A stretch of 64,000 nucleotides of DNA, taken from assembly GCA_030068075.1 (NCBI GenBank), contig CM057831.1, positions 13,807,370-13,871,369 of the forward strand, in the 5' to 3' direction. A model generated the notes under the pieces. It worked only from the letters and a program-made list of their open reading frames with translations, made no database searches and was not told the DNA's origin. Positions 45,333 to 56,127 of the stretch are shown here, in pieces. A program made the translations under genes and the position numbers. Every line of letters begins with the position of its first letter. Position 1 is the stretch's first letter. The DNA comes from Paguma larvata (taxonomy: Eukaryota > Chordata > Mammalia > Carnivora > Viverridae).

Positions 45333-46650
45333 CTTTGGTGTCCGTTTTTAAACTGGTGTGTCCATCCTCTTATCCAGTGGTAAAAATTTTTATTTATGTA
45401 TTTATTATACGCATATATAAACATATTTATAGTCTGATTCAAGAAATATATATATTTCTACCTCTTCCTCCCTCCAGTTTGTGGCTTTTCCTTTTATTTT
45501 CTTAACTGTATCTTTTAAGGAACGGAACAGAAATACTAACTTTTCGGGGAGTTTAACTTATCATGTTTTCCTCTGAATGCTTTATTCGCCCTAAGAAATC
45601 ACTGCTATCCTAAAATCATCATATTTTCTCCCATTTCCTTGTAGCAGCAAATTTAGTTGCAAATTTTAGTTTTTGTGTCATGATTCATTTGAGTTACTGT
45701 GTGTGTGTGTGAAAGTAAAGTCAAAATGGGTGGTTTCCCCAACATTCCAGTTATTCTGACACCATTTTTTTGAAAAGACTGGTTTTCCCCCAATTGAATT
45801 ACCTTGGTCCATCAACTGTGTGAATTACCTGACCAAAATGTCAAAACTGACCAAAAATCAACTGACCAAATTATGTGTGGGTCTATTTCTGGAGGGTCTG
45901 TGCTCGCCCCTGACTTGTATGCCTGTCTTAGGTCAACAACAGCCTGTGTTGTTTAGCGTGGCTTTATCGTAGATCTGAAATCAGATAATATGAAGCCTCC
46001 AACCTTGTTCTTTATTTAAAGTTATGTTATATGTATTATAGATGTTTTGAATTTCCATATAAATTTTAAAATCCGCATGTTAAATTCTACGTATGTAGAA
46101 TATTGTGTGGTTTTCGACTTTATTTTGTTGTTATGGTGAACATCAGAGGTTGAACTTCAAATGTTAAGCCAATATTGCATTCTTGGTATGAATCCCATTT
46201 GGTCACGATGCACCATCATTTTTATGCATGGATGAATTTAATTTGCTAATATTTTGTGAAGATTTTCGTGTTAGGGTATTTGTTTGAAATTTCCTTTTCT
46301 TATAATCTCATTATTTAGTTTTGGCCTCATAGCATGGCTGTCCTATAAAAAAGGAGTCAACAAATGTTCCCTTTTTTTCCATTTTCTGAAAATTTTTGTG
46401 CGAGGGGTATTACTCTTCCTTGTAGGTTGGCTAGAACTCACCTGTGAAACCATACAAGGTCAGAGTTTATTTGGGGGAAGATTTTAATTTATTAATTCAA
46501 TGTATTTAAATATATTTTATAGCTACTCATACATTTACTATTTCAGTTACTCATTTTATTATTGCACTGAAATAGTGCAAGTGGGAGTGTCCCTCTGGCT
46601 CGCATTATTTCAGAGGGAAGAATATTATGCATTATTACTTTGGTTTCTTG

Positions 46651-47500
46651 TTTTTAATATGTCTTTTTTTCCTCTGGATGCTTTTCTAATAATCTCTTTA
46701 CCTTTGACTTACAGTGATTTCATTATGACGTGTCTAGTTTTCTTTCTTTATTTTTGTTCTTTGTTGAGTGTCTTGGAGCTGTGAATTTATAATCTCCATC
46801 TAATTTGGTAATTTTTCAACTATTATTTATTTAGCATTCTTTTATGCTTCTTCTCTGGGATTCCAATTACACATATGTTAGATTGCTTTGTATTCTCTTA
46901 AAAGTTACTGATCTTATGAGCATTTTTTTTCTCCATGCTTTCCTTTCTCTGCTTCAATTTGGATCATTTCTATTGCTCATCCAAAAGTTCACTAGTCTCT
47001 TTTTCTACGGTGTTTAGTATGCTATTAAGGAAGTCCATTTAGTGCATTTTTCATTTCAGATATAACTTTTCAGCTCTGGAGGTTTCATTTTGCCTTTTTC
47101 CCCTATATCTTTAATTTATCTCATTACTTTTATGCTTTCCTTTAAATCCTCAAACATTTGTATATTCGCCACTTACAAACCTCTGTCCACTACCTCCATT
47201 CTTTCCATATGTTCTGTCATTGTTTTTACTGTTAGGTGTTTTTTTGTTGTTGTTTTCTTTTGTTTTGTTTAACTGGTTTGGGGTTATATATCCAGCAATT
47301 TGTGGTGTTGGGTGTCCCGGTGGTGTTGGAGGTTATGATTGTAACATTGTTTAGTGTCTAGATTTTGTCGTCTTCCTTTAAAGAGTGGTGAATTTTGTTT
47401 CAGCAGCCACTAGGTTGCTTGTGAATCAGTCTGACCCTTTAGAGACTTTAAATAATTTTAAAAGATGAATCTAGAATAACCTTTACCCTTGGGGCAGTTT
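46651..47500 (-). mobile_element. Diverged LINE sequence, probably L1, antisense
   Basis: GTGTCTTGGAGCTGTGAATTTATAATC, TGGGATTCCAATTACACATATG, TTTGGATCATTTCTATTGCTC and GTGCATTTTTCATTTCAGATATAAC resemble old antisense L1 sequence found across mammals. The boundary with the previous element is unclear. Confidence 0.5.
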
Positions 47501-48080
47501 TCCCATATTTCTAAGGTGTGACCCTTCTGGAGTCCCTACAAAATGCCCCAAGGTTCAACAAACTCTCTCCGTGCTGGCTGGGTGGAACTTGGCTGTTTCT
47601 CAGCTCCATGTGAGCTCTAGAAATGTTTCATTTCAGATTCTCAGTATTTGTTATTTGCCTGGACTCATAGAGTTTCTTCCCCAGCACGGGAAGCTTAGTA
47701 CTTAATGAAAGCCTCTAGGGGATCAGTATGCAGAAATTTCTGGATCTCTTTTCCTGTATAGATTCCTTCCTTATGGTATTCTAGTCCACAAATTCCAGCC
47801 GCCTCTACCTACTCAGAGTTTCATCTCTGCCCCCTCAATTCAGCAAGACTTCTATGCTGTGCTTCAACTGCTTCTCTCTGTACCGTAGCTTTGGAAATAC
47901 TTGCAGATGAAATACCTAGCCTATCACAAGGCTCATCTCGTTTGCATCTCTATTTTCAGGGATCACACTCAAGCACTGCCTGCTTCCTAATGTCTAAAAA
48001 GGATAGTTTCATTGCTCGTGTCTATCTTTCTAGTTATTTACCACAGGAAGGCAGACTTGGTATTGGTTACTCCATCATGG
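47501..48080. other. Intergenic, no recognised feature
   Basis: This is single-copy looking sequence, possibly a diverged continuation of the LINE. Nothing could be named. Confidence 0.4.
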
Positions 48081-48090
48081 CCATTGATAT

Positions 48091-48165
48091 GCGTGTGTGT
48101 GTATATACATATATATGTATATGTATATATATATGTATATATATGTGTGTGTATATATATGTATT
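48091..48165 (+). repeat. (TG)n/(TATG)n microsatellite in a SINE tail
   Basis: GTGTGTGTG is followed by mixed TATATG/TATA units. It lies between the left target repeat CCATTGATAT (48081-48090) and the SINE, so it seems to have grown from the tail of the inserted SINE. Confidence 0.85.
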
Positions 48166-48378
48166 TAAATATTTTTAAAATATTTATTCATTTTTGAGAG
48201 AGAGACAGAGTGCAAGCAAGCAAGGGGCAGAAAGAGGGGGAAACATAGAAGTGGAGGCAGGCTCCAGGCTCTGAGCTGATAGCACAGAGCCTGATGTGGG
48301 GCTCGAACTCACAGACTGTGAGATCATGACCTGAGCTAAAGTCGGACGCTTAGCTGACTGAGCCAACCAGGCACCCCT
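48166..48378 (-). mobile_element. CAN-SINE
   Basis: Minus-strand copy. The perfect 10-bp repeat CCATTGATAT lies at 48081-48090 and 48379-48388, with the microsatellite tail included in the insertion. Confidence 0.93.
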
Positions 48379-48388
48379 CCATTGATAT

Positions 48389-48764
48389 ATTTTTAACTCA
48401 CATACCTAACAGAATTCTCATTTTGCTTGTATTTCTCCTAAAGAAATTACCCAAGAGAATATAAAACGTTATAAAAAATGAAGATCTGCTACCTCTGTAT
48501 AATCACATTAATTCATCTGTTTAATAGTCCTTCCCATACAGGGAATAAGATTAGTGAATTTTACTTAGTCACGATGAACCCATGCTAACCTAAAGATACC
48601 CCCCTCTCTCCTCTTCGTAAGTCACCTGTTCAATAATATTTTCTAGGGTTCTGCGAGAGTATATTATGCTCACTATTAAGCTGTCTCCAGGATTTTTTTT
48701 TAAAGTATGAAAGCATGTATCTATTTCTGGTCTTTTGACATGATAATGTTTATAAATAATGCCT
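48389..48764. other. Intergenic, AT-rich, no recognised feature
   Basis: Nothing that could be named is present. Confidence 0.45.
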
Positions 48765-48960
48765 GTTTACTTACAGAGTGCTTACTACGTGCCCGGCAGC
48801 TTGCATTTTATGTACATCATCTTTCTGAGTCATCACAATACTGTTAGCTTCTTCCATTATCTTCATTTAGTAGATGAAGAAACTTAGAATAAGAGATGAG
48901 AAATTACACGCCCAAGGACACACAACCAGAGGAGGTGGAGGTGAAATTTGGTTCACTTAG
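48765..48960 (-). repeat. MIR SINE
   Basis: GAGTGCTTACTACGTGCCCGGCAG, TCTTCATTTAGTAGATGAAGAAAC and CACGCCCAAGGACACACAACCAG follow reverse-complement MIR. Confidence 0.75.
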
Positions 48961-48973
48961 AAATGCCAGTTTA

Positions 48974-49196
48974 GGGGCGCCTGGGGGGCCCAGTCCGTTA
49001 AACATCTGACTTCGGCTCAGGTCATAATCTCTTGGTTCATGAGTTCAAGCCCCACATCGGGCTCTGTGCTGACAGCTCTGAGGCTGGAGGCTGCTTCGGA
49101 TTCTGTCTCCCTCTCTCTCTGCCCCTCACCTGCTCGCACTCTGTCTCTCTCTCAAAAATAAACAAACATTGAAAAAAAAAAAAAAGAAAAAAAGAA
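48974..49196 (+). mobile_element. CAN-SINE, plus strand
   Basis: It starts GGGGCGCCTGGGGGGCCCAG and ends in AAATAAACAAACATTG with a long A tail. The direct repeats AATGCCAGTTTA (48962-48973) and AATTCCAGTTTA (49197-49208) differ at one base. Confidence 0.95.
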
Positions 49197-49307
49197 AATT
49201 CCAGTTTATCCACTGGACTATTTTTACTATCACCTTTCTCAATCTTCGTGAATTTCAGAATTCGTATTACAATAAAGCTTCTTTATCCTTCTCTGTTTTT
49301 TTTTTTT

Positions 49308-49509
49308 TTAAGTTTATTTTATTTTTGAGAGACATAGAGACAGAGTATGAGCAGGGGAAGGCCAGAGAGAGAGGGACACAGAATCTGAAGCAGGCTCCAG
49401 GCTCTGAGCTGTCAGCACAGAGCCCGACGCGGGGCTCGAACTCACAGACCGCAAGATCATGACCTGAGCTGAAGTTGGCCACTCAACCAACTGAGCCACC
49501 CAGGCACCC
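49308..49509 (-). mobile_element. CAN-SINE nested in the tail of another SINE
   Basis: It sits inside the T tail of the SINE at 49525-49739, with CTGTTTTTTTTTTTT on both sides (about 49293-49307 and 49510-49524). It is the younger of the pair. Confidence 0.9.
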
Positions 49510-49524
49510 CTGTTTTTTTTTTTT

Positions 49525-49537
49525 TAATGTATATAAA

Positions 49538-49568
<31 letters not shown>

Positions 49569-49739
49569 ACGCAAGCAGGGGAGGGACAGAGAGAGAGGGA
49601 GACACAGAACCTGAAGCAGGCTCCAGCCTCTGAGCTGTCAGCACAGAGCCCAACGTGGGGCTTGAACCCACAAACTGGGAGATCATGACCCGAGCAGAAA
49701 GTCAGATGCTTAACTGACTGAGCCACCCAGGCGCCCCAG
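49525..49739 (-). mobile_element. CAN-SINE (older host of the nested pair)
   Basis: Its own target repeats TCCTTCTCTGTTT (49286-49298) and TCCTTCTTTGTTT (49740-49752) lie outside both SINEs. This shows that the SINE at 49308-49509 entered its tail later. Confidence 0.9.
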
Positions 49740-49752
49740 TCCTTCTTTGTTT

Positions 49753-50539
49753 CTTAACATCACTTGTGATACCCAAGGAATGGCAAAAATGAGGAATAAT
49801 ATGGGGACCTTCAGTGTATATCGAGTGTGCTGTATCGCTTAATTCGCTTAATCTCTTTCTCCTCTTAGGGGATTGCAGGCAAGCGGAGCGATATGTAGAA
49901 GAACAGAAGCACGGCTTCGCAGAGCTCATTAATTCAAATGCCACACGGGGAGGTTCCGTAGCAACTCACGTGGATGTTGTGAAGGTAAAAAAGGAGGAAC
50001 TACATTTTGGGTACACAAGGCACTACTAATGAGAATATGCGTTTAAAGTTCATCGCTGTCGCCACAACAGGAACTACGGTAGCTGCCTGGATTCGACTAG
50101 TGCTTTTCCTGGGAAGAGTGTAAACCGCTTAAAAATATCATAAAATAGTACTGGCGGGGGTTCTAGGAGAGGAAATCATTCACCAAACGAAGCAGACGAG
50201 AAACCCATGAAACCTGACGAGCTGCAGTGTGTTGGCGGTAGAGGATAGCCACAGAAGGGTGAGAAGTTGCCTGACAATTGAGAATCAGAAGAGCAGGAGG
50301 AGAGAGAGAGCTCATTCTATGCAAATGGAACAACACGTATAACCGTGCAGCGGCGTGAAACAGGCCGCATTCTCTTTGATCAGTAATTATGCATCTACGT
50401 ATAAAATTGCACAGACCATTCACATAAGTTTGAGATCTTGGTTTTCTCTCTCTGAGAGTTTATAACATAACTGAATAGGTCAGGTGCAAGTATGGAAAGA
50501 AAATCTTGATGATATATGAAGGAAGCCTGCTAACGTAAA
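49753..50539. other. Intergenic, no recognised feature
   Basis: Nothing that could be named is present. An open frame at 49814-50029 has no domain. Confidence 0.45.
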
Positions 50540-50820
50540 TCTTTGTTGGGCGAACGAATGAAGACACTCAGGTCGTGCCAAGTGCCAAATGGCTGGGGCC
50601 GACCGGGTGATCTTCAAGGGGGCCAGGGAAGAGGATGGTCGTTTTTGGGTGAGTGCTATGACCTGATGGATTTTACCACTGTCATTCTGCTGCTGGGTGG
50701 AAAAGAAAATATAACAGGGCAGCAGGAATCTTGTTGGGAGTTGTTACACGGACGGGCAGAGAGGGTGGTGGCTCAGATGAGGGCGATAATGGCGGAAACG
50801 GTGAAAATTAGATTTTGGAT

Positions 50821-50854
50821 GTTTCAAAAACAATTTTTAAGTTTATTTATTTAT

Positions 50855-50896
<42 letters not shown>

Positions 50897-51060
50897 CAAA
50901 TGGGGGAGGGGCAGAGAGAGAGAGAGAGAGAGAATCCCAAGCAGTCACCACACCACCAGTGTACTGCCTGACGCAGGGCTCGAACTCACAAAATGTGAGA
51001 TCACAACCTGAGTTGAAATCAAAAGTTGGATGCCTAACTTCCGAGCCACCCAGGCGCCCC
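50821..51060 (-). mobile_element. CAN-SINE inserted in L2
   Basis: It has a long (GA)n stretch (50859-50892). The repeats AGATTTTGGAT (50810-50820) and AGATTCTGGAT (51061-51071) flank it. The middle is diverged (CACCACACCACCAGTGTACTG). Confidence 0.88.
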
Positions 51061-51195
51061 AGATTCTGGATATTTTTTGAGCTGGTTTTGAAGTGTGAGA
51101 AATGAAGAGTGTGTCAAGGTTGTCTCTAAAATTTTTGTCCTGACAAACCGATTTTTGGCATTTACTGAGTTGGAGATATCTCGGGGAAAGGCGGG

Positions 51196-51310
<115 letters not shown>

Positions 51311-52310
51311 GGGGGTTGGATCTAAAATGGACATATTACATTAGAGACTTGTAAGAAGAAATACCAAGTAGGCAGTTGTATGTATGATTCTGAAGTTTAG
51401 AGAAGACAGTCTGGCCTGTAGATGTAATATTTGGAGTTGTCAGTGTATAGACTTTCTTTAAACTCACGAGGCTGGATGAGATCACTATGGGGGTGAGGAG
51501 AAAAAAAGCAAGAGGAATAGATGTTCCAAAATTTGGAGGTTGGGAAGCTGATAAAGAGTCAGCAAAGGAGATTGAATAAGAGTAAGCAGGGAGCTAGGAA
51601 ATGATCCAAGGGAGAGTAACACTGTAGAGGCCAGATGAAAAATTGTGTTTCAAGAAGGAATCATTAACTATGTCAAATGCTGATCATCAATTGATTAATC
51701 TGATGACTGGAAGTAGCTATTAGATTTGCCAACACCGAGGCCACTGGCAAGAAGAACAACAGGACAATACGAGCTTGGATGATAGTGACCGGAAAGCCTA
51801 GCAGAAGATGGTTCTGGAAAAAATGAGAGAAGAGTATAGACAACAAGTATCAATACTTATTTTGAGGATTCCCATTGGAAAAGGAGGCAGAAGAATGGGG
51901 TGACGTGGGGTCAAGAGAATCTTTTAACGGTGGGGAGATGTTAGAGTTTGCTTGCAAGTTTGTAGGTTTACAGTTCGCTCGTAAGTTTGTAGGGTGATGG
52001 GAATGGCCCATTAGAGAAGGGGCTTTTAAGGAGAGAAAGGGCAGATTTGGTTGAGTGAGGATGAGAAGGAAGGGAGTTGGCCTTGGAGGCAGAAGCAGGG
52101 ACAGCTTATTAAGGTAACAGGAATGAAGGCATGATATGATGACAGAGACAGCAAGGTTAGAGATTTGGTGGTGGCCTTCTAGAAGTTTTCTTTTGATTGC
52201 TGCCGAAGCGGTAGAGTAAGAAGCAAAATCATGAGTGGCTAGAGGAGGGGGGAGGGATCGATGGGGGTTTTCGAAGCAAGGTGATCATTTTGGTTTAGCT
52301 CATGTTGAAT

Positions 52311-52649
52311 TTCATGAACTGATTGATCTCTCTAAGGAAAATATTTGGCAGGCGGTCAGAGCCATGTGACTACAACCTGCGGTGGGAGTGGGGAGGAGGT
52401 GTTTCAGTCGAGAGAAAGCTGGGCGCCATATGCAAATATGTGGGAGCTGTAGCCCAAGATTGGCTGAATTTTCCAAGAGGCAAAAGCAAATGAGTAAGCC
52501 TCTCGGTTGTCCACGGTTGGGGGTGAGGATAGGAATTGAGATTTCAGTAAAGGAGGCCAATCAGGAAAACCAGTGTGATGCTCAGACCCCCCTCCTGGGC
52601 TGCTCTCTTCCCTGTCTCTCGGCAAGCGGGAAGGTCACTCAGAATTGTC
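52311..52649. other. Intergenic, no recognised feature
   Basis: Nothing that could be named is present. Confidence 0.4.
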
Positions 52650-52800
52650 GTGGGCCTACCATGTGCCCACCACTTGGGCCACGCACCCTCTGTGAATTCT
52701 CACGGGAGTCCTGTTATTGTTGTTCCTGTTTACAAATGAGAAACTGAGGCCCAACAGGCACACATGAAAAGGGTGAACCGGGATATGAACCTTTCCATTA
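52650..52800 (-). repeat. MIR SINE
   Basis: CCTACCATGTGCCCACCACTTGG, TGTTTACAAATGAGAAACTGAGGCCC and GGATATGAACC follow reverse-complement MIR. Confidence 0.75.
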
Positions 52801-53104
52801 CCTCAGGGAGGGAGAGAATGTTCCATGAACATAGAAAATACTTCATTAGCTCCTAGACTGCAGCATCCTGAAAAAGTCACTTCTGACCAAGGGCGCCCTG
52901 CATTATCTGCCACAGCGAGTCTTCACAACAAGGCAAAGGCTCCCTGTCTGGGTAGACTTGGCCTTTCAGGCACTGGCTTGGTGTGCAGTTAGCATCTCTG
53001 AGTGGCTTAGACAACGGTGCCCTCTTTTCCGGCTGACTCTTGTATATGGCCTGGGGACAGGAGTACAAGCTACCTCGGAGCCCCACCTCACCTCCTTGGC
53101 CCTA
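52801..53104. other. Intergenic, no recognised feature
   Basis: Nothing that could be named is present. Confidence 0.4.
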
Positions 53105-53285
53105 GGGATCCACTCCGACCACTATCATCATCCTCATTTAAAAAATGGGGCAACATAGCTCAGAAGGGTTATGTAGCTTGCCCCAGGTCGCATATGCCCC
53201 TGAGCGGCTGAATTAGAAACCTGACTCATGTTTTCCATCGAGCTTTCGAACCCATGCCCTTTGCATTCGGCAACATGGCATCTCT
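53105..53285 (-). repeat. MIR SINE
   Basis: CATCATCCTCATTTAAAAAATGGGGCAAC, GTAGCTTGCCCCAGGTCGCA and CGAACCCATGCCCTTTGCATTC fit reverse-complement MIR. Confidence 0.75.
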
Positions 53286-53824
53286 TAACCTCCTCGGAGC
53301 CAGGAAGCCTCCCTGGATTTATATTAGGAAGAAGATGCTGCCTTTGCTCCGCCCCGCTGTGTAAGCCAACCTTTATTAAGAGTGTCTTTGGGAGGCAAAG
53401 AGCTGAGCAAGCCGTCAGCGGTTCCGGGTAAAGTCAGGAAGATGGTTGGCATCTAGCGGGCCTGGGATAAGTAGCCAATTTATGTAGAGAAGACCTACGT
53501 CTTGCCAGTGGTTTCCTGCTGTCTGGAGGTACTTGCTTTCACAGCCTGTTGGAGCCAAACAGCCGGCTCCCACGTGCCTCCCTGGAGTCTGGAAAAGGGG
53601 ATGGGCGGGCAGCTGAATCAGCGCCCACCTAAGCGAGCGTCCAGGTATGCTATTCCTTTTTTGAGCAATTTTGCCACACGGGGTGGCCTCTGGGTCTGCC
53701 AGTGTGAGGGATGGGGACAAGTGTGTGTTCGAGGCAGCCTCTGGCCAAGGAAGGAAGGGAGACTGAAGCCGAAAAAGTGGCCGAAGGCTTCTCTGCCCCT
53801 CCCTAGCAGCAGAATTAGCTAGCC
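53286..53824. other. Intergenic, no recognised feature
   Basis: This is GC-richer unique DNA. No gene or repeat could be named. Confidence 0.4.
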
Positions 53825-53960
53825 TCGGTGTCCTGCTCTGTAAAAATGGGATCATTATCACTGCTCTCTCTCACTCACTATAAAGAAGATGTGGGAGCTT
53901 GCATAATACATGTGGCAGTGCTTTGCAAAGTGTACGGTCTAAATAAAAGCACTGAAGATG
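53825..53960 (+). repeat. MIR-like SINE, sense
   Basis: CTGCTCTGTAAAAATGGGATCATTATCAC and GTGGCAGTGCTTTGCAAAGTGTACGG fit sense MIR. Confidence 0.6.
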
Positions 53961-54010
53961 ATTCTAAACAGCAGCCAAAGAAAGTCTTTTGGAATGTGTT
54001 TTATTTCTTT

Positions 54011-54226
54011 AAAAAAATTTTTTTAACGTTTATTTAATTTTGAGAGAAAGAGATGGAGCATGAGTGGGAAAGGGGCAGAGAGGAGAGGGAGACACAGAAC
54101 CCGAAGCAGGCTCTAGGCTCTGAGCTGTCAGCACAGAGCCCGACGCGGGGCCAGAGCCCACAGACCATGAGATCATGACCTGAACTGAAGTCAGATGCTT
54201 AACCGACTGAGTTACCCAGGCGCCCC
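54011..54226 (-). mobile_element. CAN-SINE
   Basis: Minus-strand copy ending GTTACCCAGGCGCCCC. No clear target duplication was found. Confidence 0.92.
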
Positions 54227-54336
54227 TTAATTCTCGGTTTAAGGAAATATTAGCTCAGGCTAACACTAAAAAATTTAAAAAACAAACAATCTTGTGGCAT
54301 ATCTTTTACGGATACCCAGGGTTTTGAAGCTCTGTC

Positions 54337-54974
54337 CCAGCACTGTCCACTGAAATATAATGAGAATCACGTTTGTAATTTAAAATTTTCCAGTAGACAC
54401 ATTAGAAACATAAAAAGAAATAGCTGAAAAATTTTTATTGCTATACCTTACTTTACCCGAATATATTGAAAATATTATCATTTTCACACTTAATCTCTAT
54501 AAAAATTATTCATGAATTATTTTATCTTCCTTTTTCATACTAAAATGTTTGAATTTCAGTGTGTCTTTTATGCTTATAACACATCTCAGCTTGGGAGTTT
54601 AATTTTCAGTGGTTAAAGCAAAATGTAGTCTTACCAAGCTGTAAGGTTGTGTTTCACAGACAAAGATTTCACTCTGTTTCAGTTCCTTAGTTACACGGGA
54701 TGTGTCTCAGTCAGTCGGCATATTGGCTTGTGGCTGCCAGATTGAACAGCACAGCTTTCTTGCTTTTTTAATGTTTATTTATTTTTGAGAGAGAGAGAGT
54801 GAGAGGGATTAGGGGCAGAGAAAGAGAGAGAAAATCTCAAGCAGGCTTTGCACGGTCAGCGCAGAGCCCAACGCGGGGCTCGAACTCACGAACCATGAGA
54901 TCATGACCTGCACCAATACCAAGTCGGACGCTTAGCTGAATGAGCCACCCAGGGGCCCCATGCACAGCACAGCT
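54337..54974. mobile_element. hAT-type non-autonomous DNA transposon, SINE-split at its end
   Basis: CAGCACTGTCCACTGAAATATAATG at the left and ATTGAACAGCACAG at the right are the ends of an old hAT family (consensus CAGCGCTGTCCAATAGAA…TTGGACAGCGCAG as I recall it). The middle text, AATTTAAAATTTTCCAGTAG and ATATTGAAAATATTATCATTTTCA, fits too. A SINE entered at the right terminus (54761-54963), duplicating the last bases. Confidence 0.75.
54761..54963 (-). mobile_element. CAN-SINE with perfect 15-bp target duplication
   Basis: ACAGCACAGCTTTCT flanks it exactly at 54746-54760 and 54964-54978, duplicating the hAT terminus. Confidence 0.96.
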
Positions 54975-55049
54975 TTCTATTTGCTGACCCCTCTTTATTC
55001 TAATTTATGTTTCATTATGTCATCCTATAATCGGGGAGTTTCCTGCCTT

Positions 55050-55225
55050 GTCCTAGGAACATAGCACAGTAAACTGGGGCTCAGTTTTTTCATCTGTCCA
55101 ATGGGATACTAAGAATGGCTCCTCACACAGGCTTGTAAGGTGTCAACAAGATTACTGAGGCGATGTCCCTAGAGCAGTGCCTGTTGAGGAGTAGGTATCA
55201 GCAAATATGAGCTCCTGGTCTTGTT
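55050..55225 (+). repeat. MIR SINE, sense
   Basis: GGGGCTCAGTTTTTTCATCTGTCCAATGGGATACTAAGAATGGC followed by CCCTAGAGCAGTGCCTG fits sense MIR. Confidence 0.75.
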
Positions 55226-55456
55226 TTTCTAACATCTTTGTGAATGTCTTCAGGGCAGGACCAGAGCCCTCCCAATCTCCCAAGCATTTCCCACAATGGC
55301 GAACTCACGGTTCAAAATAAACACGTACATTTACATTTTTTGATCGATCGAGGTTGCCTCCGGGGTGTTCATAATGGCCGGGGGAGTTCCACTTGGATTT
55401 AAAAAATTGAGTGTAGACAAAACACTCTGTGAATTCAGTGGCATGCAGGTGATTAA
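55226..55456. other. Intergenic, no recognised feature
   Basis: Nothing that could be named is present. Confidence 0.4.
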
Positions 55457-55470
55457 GAATCGACTGTGAG

Positions 55471-55725
55471 GGGCACCTGCGTGGTTCAGTCAGTTGAGCG
55501 TCTGACTCTTGATTTCTGCTCAGGTCATGATTTCAGGGTTGTGGGATCGAGTCCCCTGTCGGGCTCTGTGCTGAGTGTGGAGCCTACTTGAGATTCTTTC
55601 TCTCTCTTTGTTAATTTGTGCTCTCTCTTTTTCTCTAAAAAAGAAAGAAAGAGAAAGGAAAGAAAGGAAGGAAGGAAGGAAGGAAGGAAGGAAGGAAGGA
55701 AGGAAGGAAGGGAGAAAAAAAGAAG
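55471..55725 (+). mobile_element. CAN-SINE of an older subfamily with (GGAA)n tail
   Basis: The head GGGGCACCTGCGTGGTTCAGTCAGTTGAGCG and GACTCTTGATTTCTGCTCAG mark a different subfamily from most copies. The tail grew into AAAG/GGAA units (about 55638-55711). The perfect 14-bp repeat GAATCGACTGTGAG lies at 55457-55470 and 55726-55739. Confidence 0.93.
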
Positions 55726-55908
55726 GAATCGACTGTGAGCCTGTGATTTGCCCTATTATAGAGTTCATCAACTTCAAGTTACTTTATGTTAAATTTTACA
55801 ATAAGTTAAATTTCCTTTCTTTAAGTGATGCAATCAAATTTCAAAATTGTCAGAAAATAAAGGAAAGAAAAAAAAATCCATACTCCCAATCGGAGTTATT
55901 CCAATATT

Positions 55909-56118
55909 CTTTTTTGTTAAAAATTTTTTAATGTTTATTTATTTTTGAGAGAGAGGGAGAGTGTGAGCGGGGGAGGGCCAGAGAGAGGGAGACACAGAAT
56001 CCAAAGCAGGCTCCAGGCTGTCAGCACCGAGCGTGATGCCAGCTTGAACCCATGAACCGTGAGATCTTGACCTGAGCCGAAGTCGGACGCTTAACCGACT
56101 GAGCCACCCAGGCGTCCC
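55909..56118 (-). mobile_element. CAN-SINE
   Basis: Minus-strand copy. The 9-bp repeat TCCAATATT lies at 55900-55908 and 56119-56127. Part of the middle is deleted (CAGGCTGTCAGCACC). Confidence 0.93.
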
Positions 56119-56127
56119 TCCAATATT

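Larger units (their letters stand above)
44210..46650 (-). mobile_element. Old L1 (L1M-type), antisense, 3'UTR into ORF2
   Basis: Read on the plus strand this is the reverse complement of L1 from its 3' end: TTCATTCATGGTAGCATATG, TATTCATCTGTTGGTGGACATTCGGGTTG, CTTGGGTAAATGCCTCACGG, ACACCATTTTTTTGAAAAGACTGGTT, GGTATGAATCCCATTTGGTCACGATG. It is split by SINEs at 44437-44653 and 45211-45332 and by a small templated insertion at 44959-45004. The reverse-transcriptase frame is broken. Confidence 0.8.

Noticed and set aside
46284..46784. Hydrophobic plus-strand open frames that resemble membrane proteins
   Set aside because: They are translations of the AT-rich antisense strand of an old L1.
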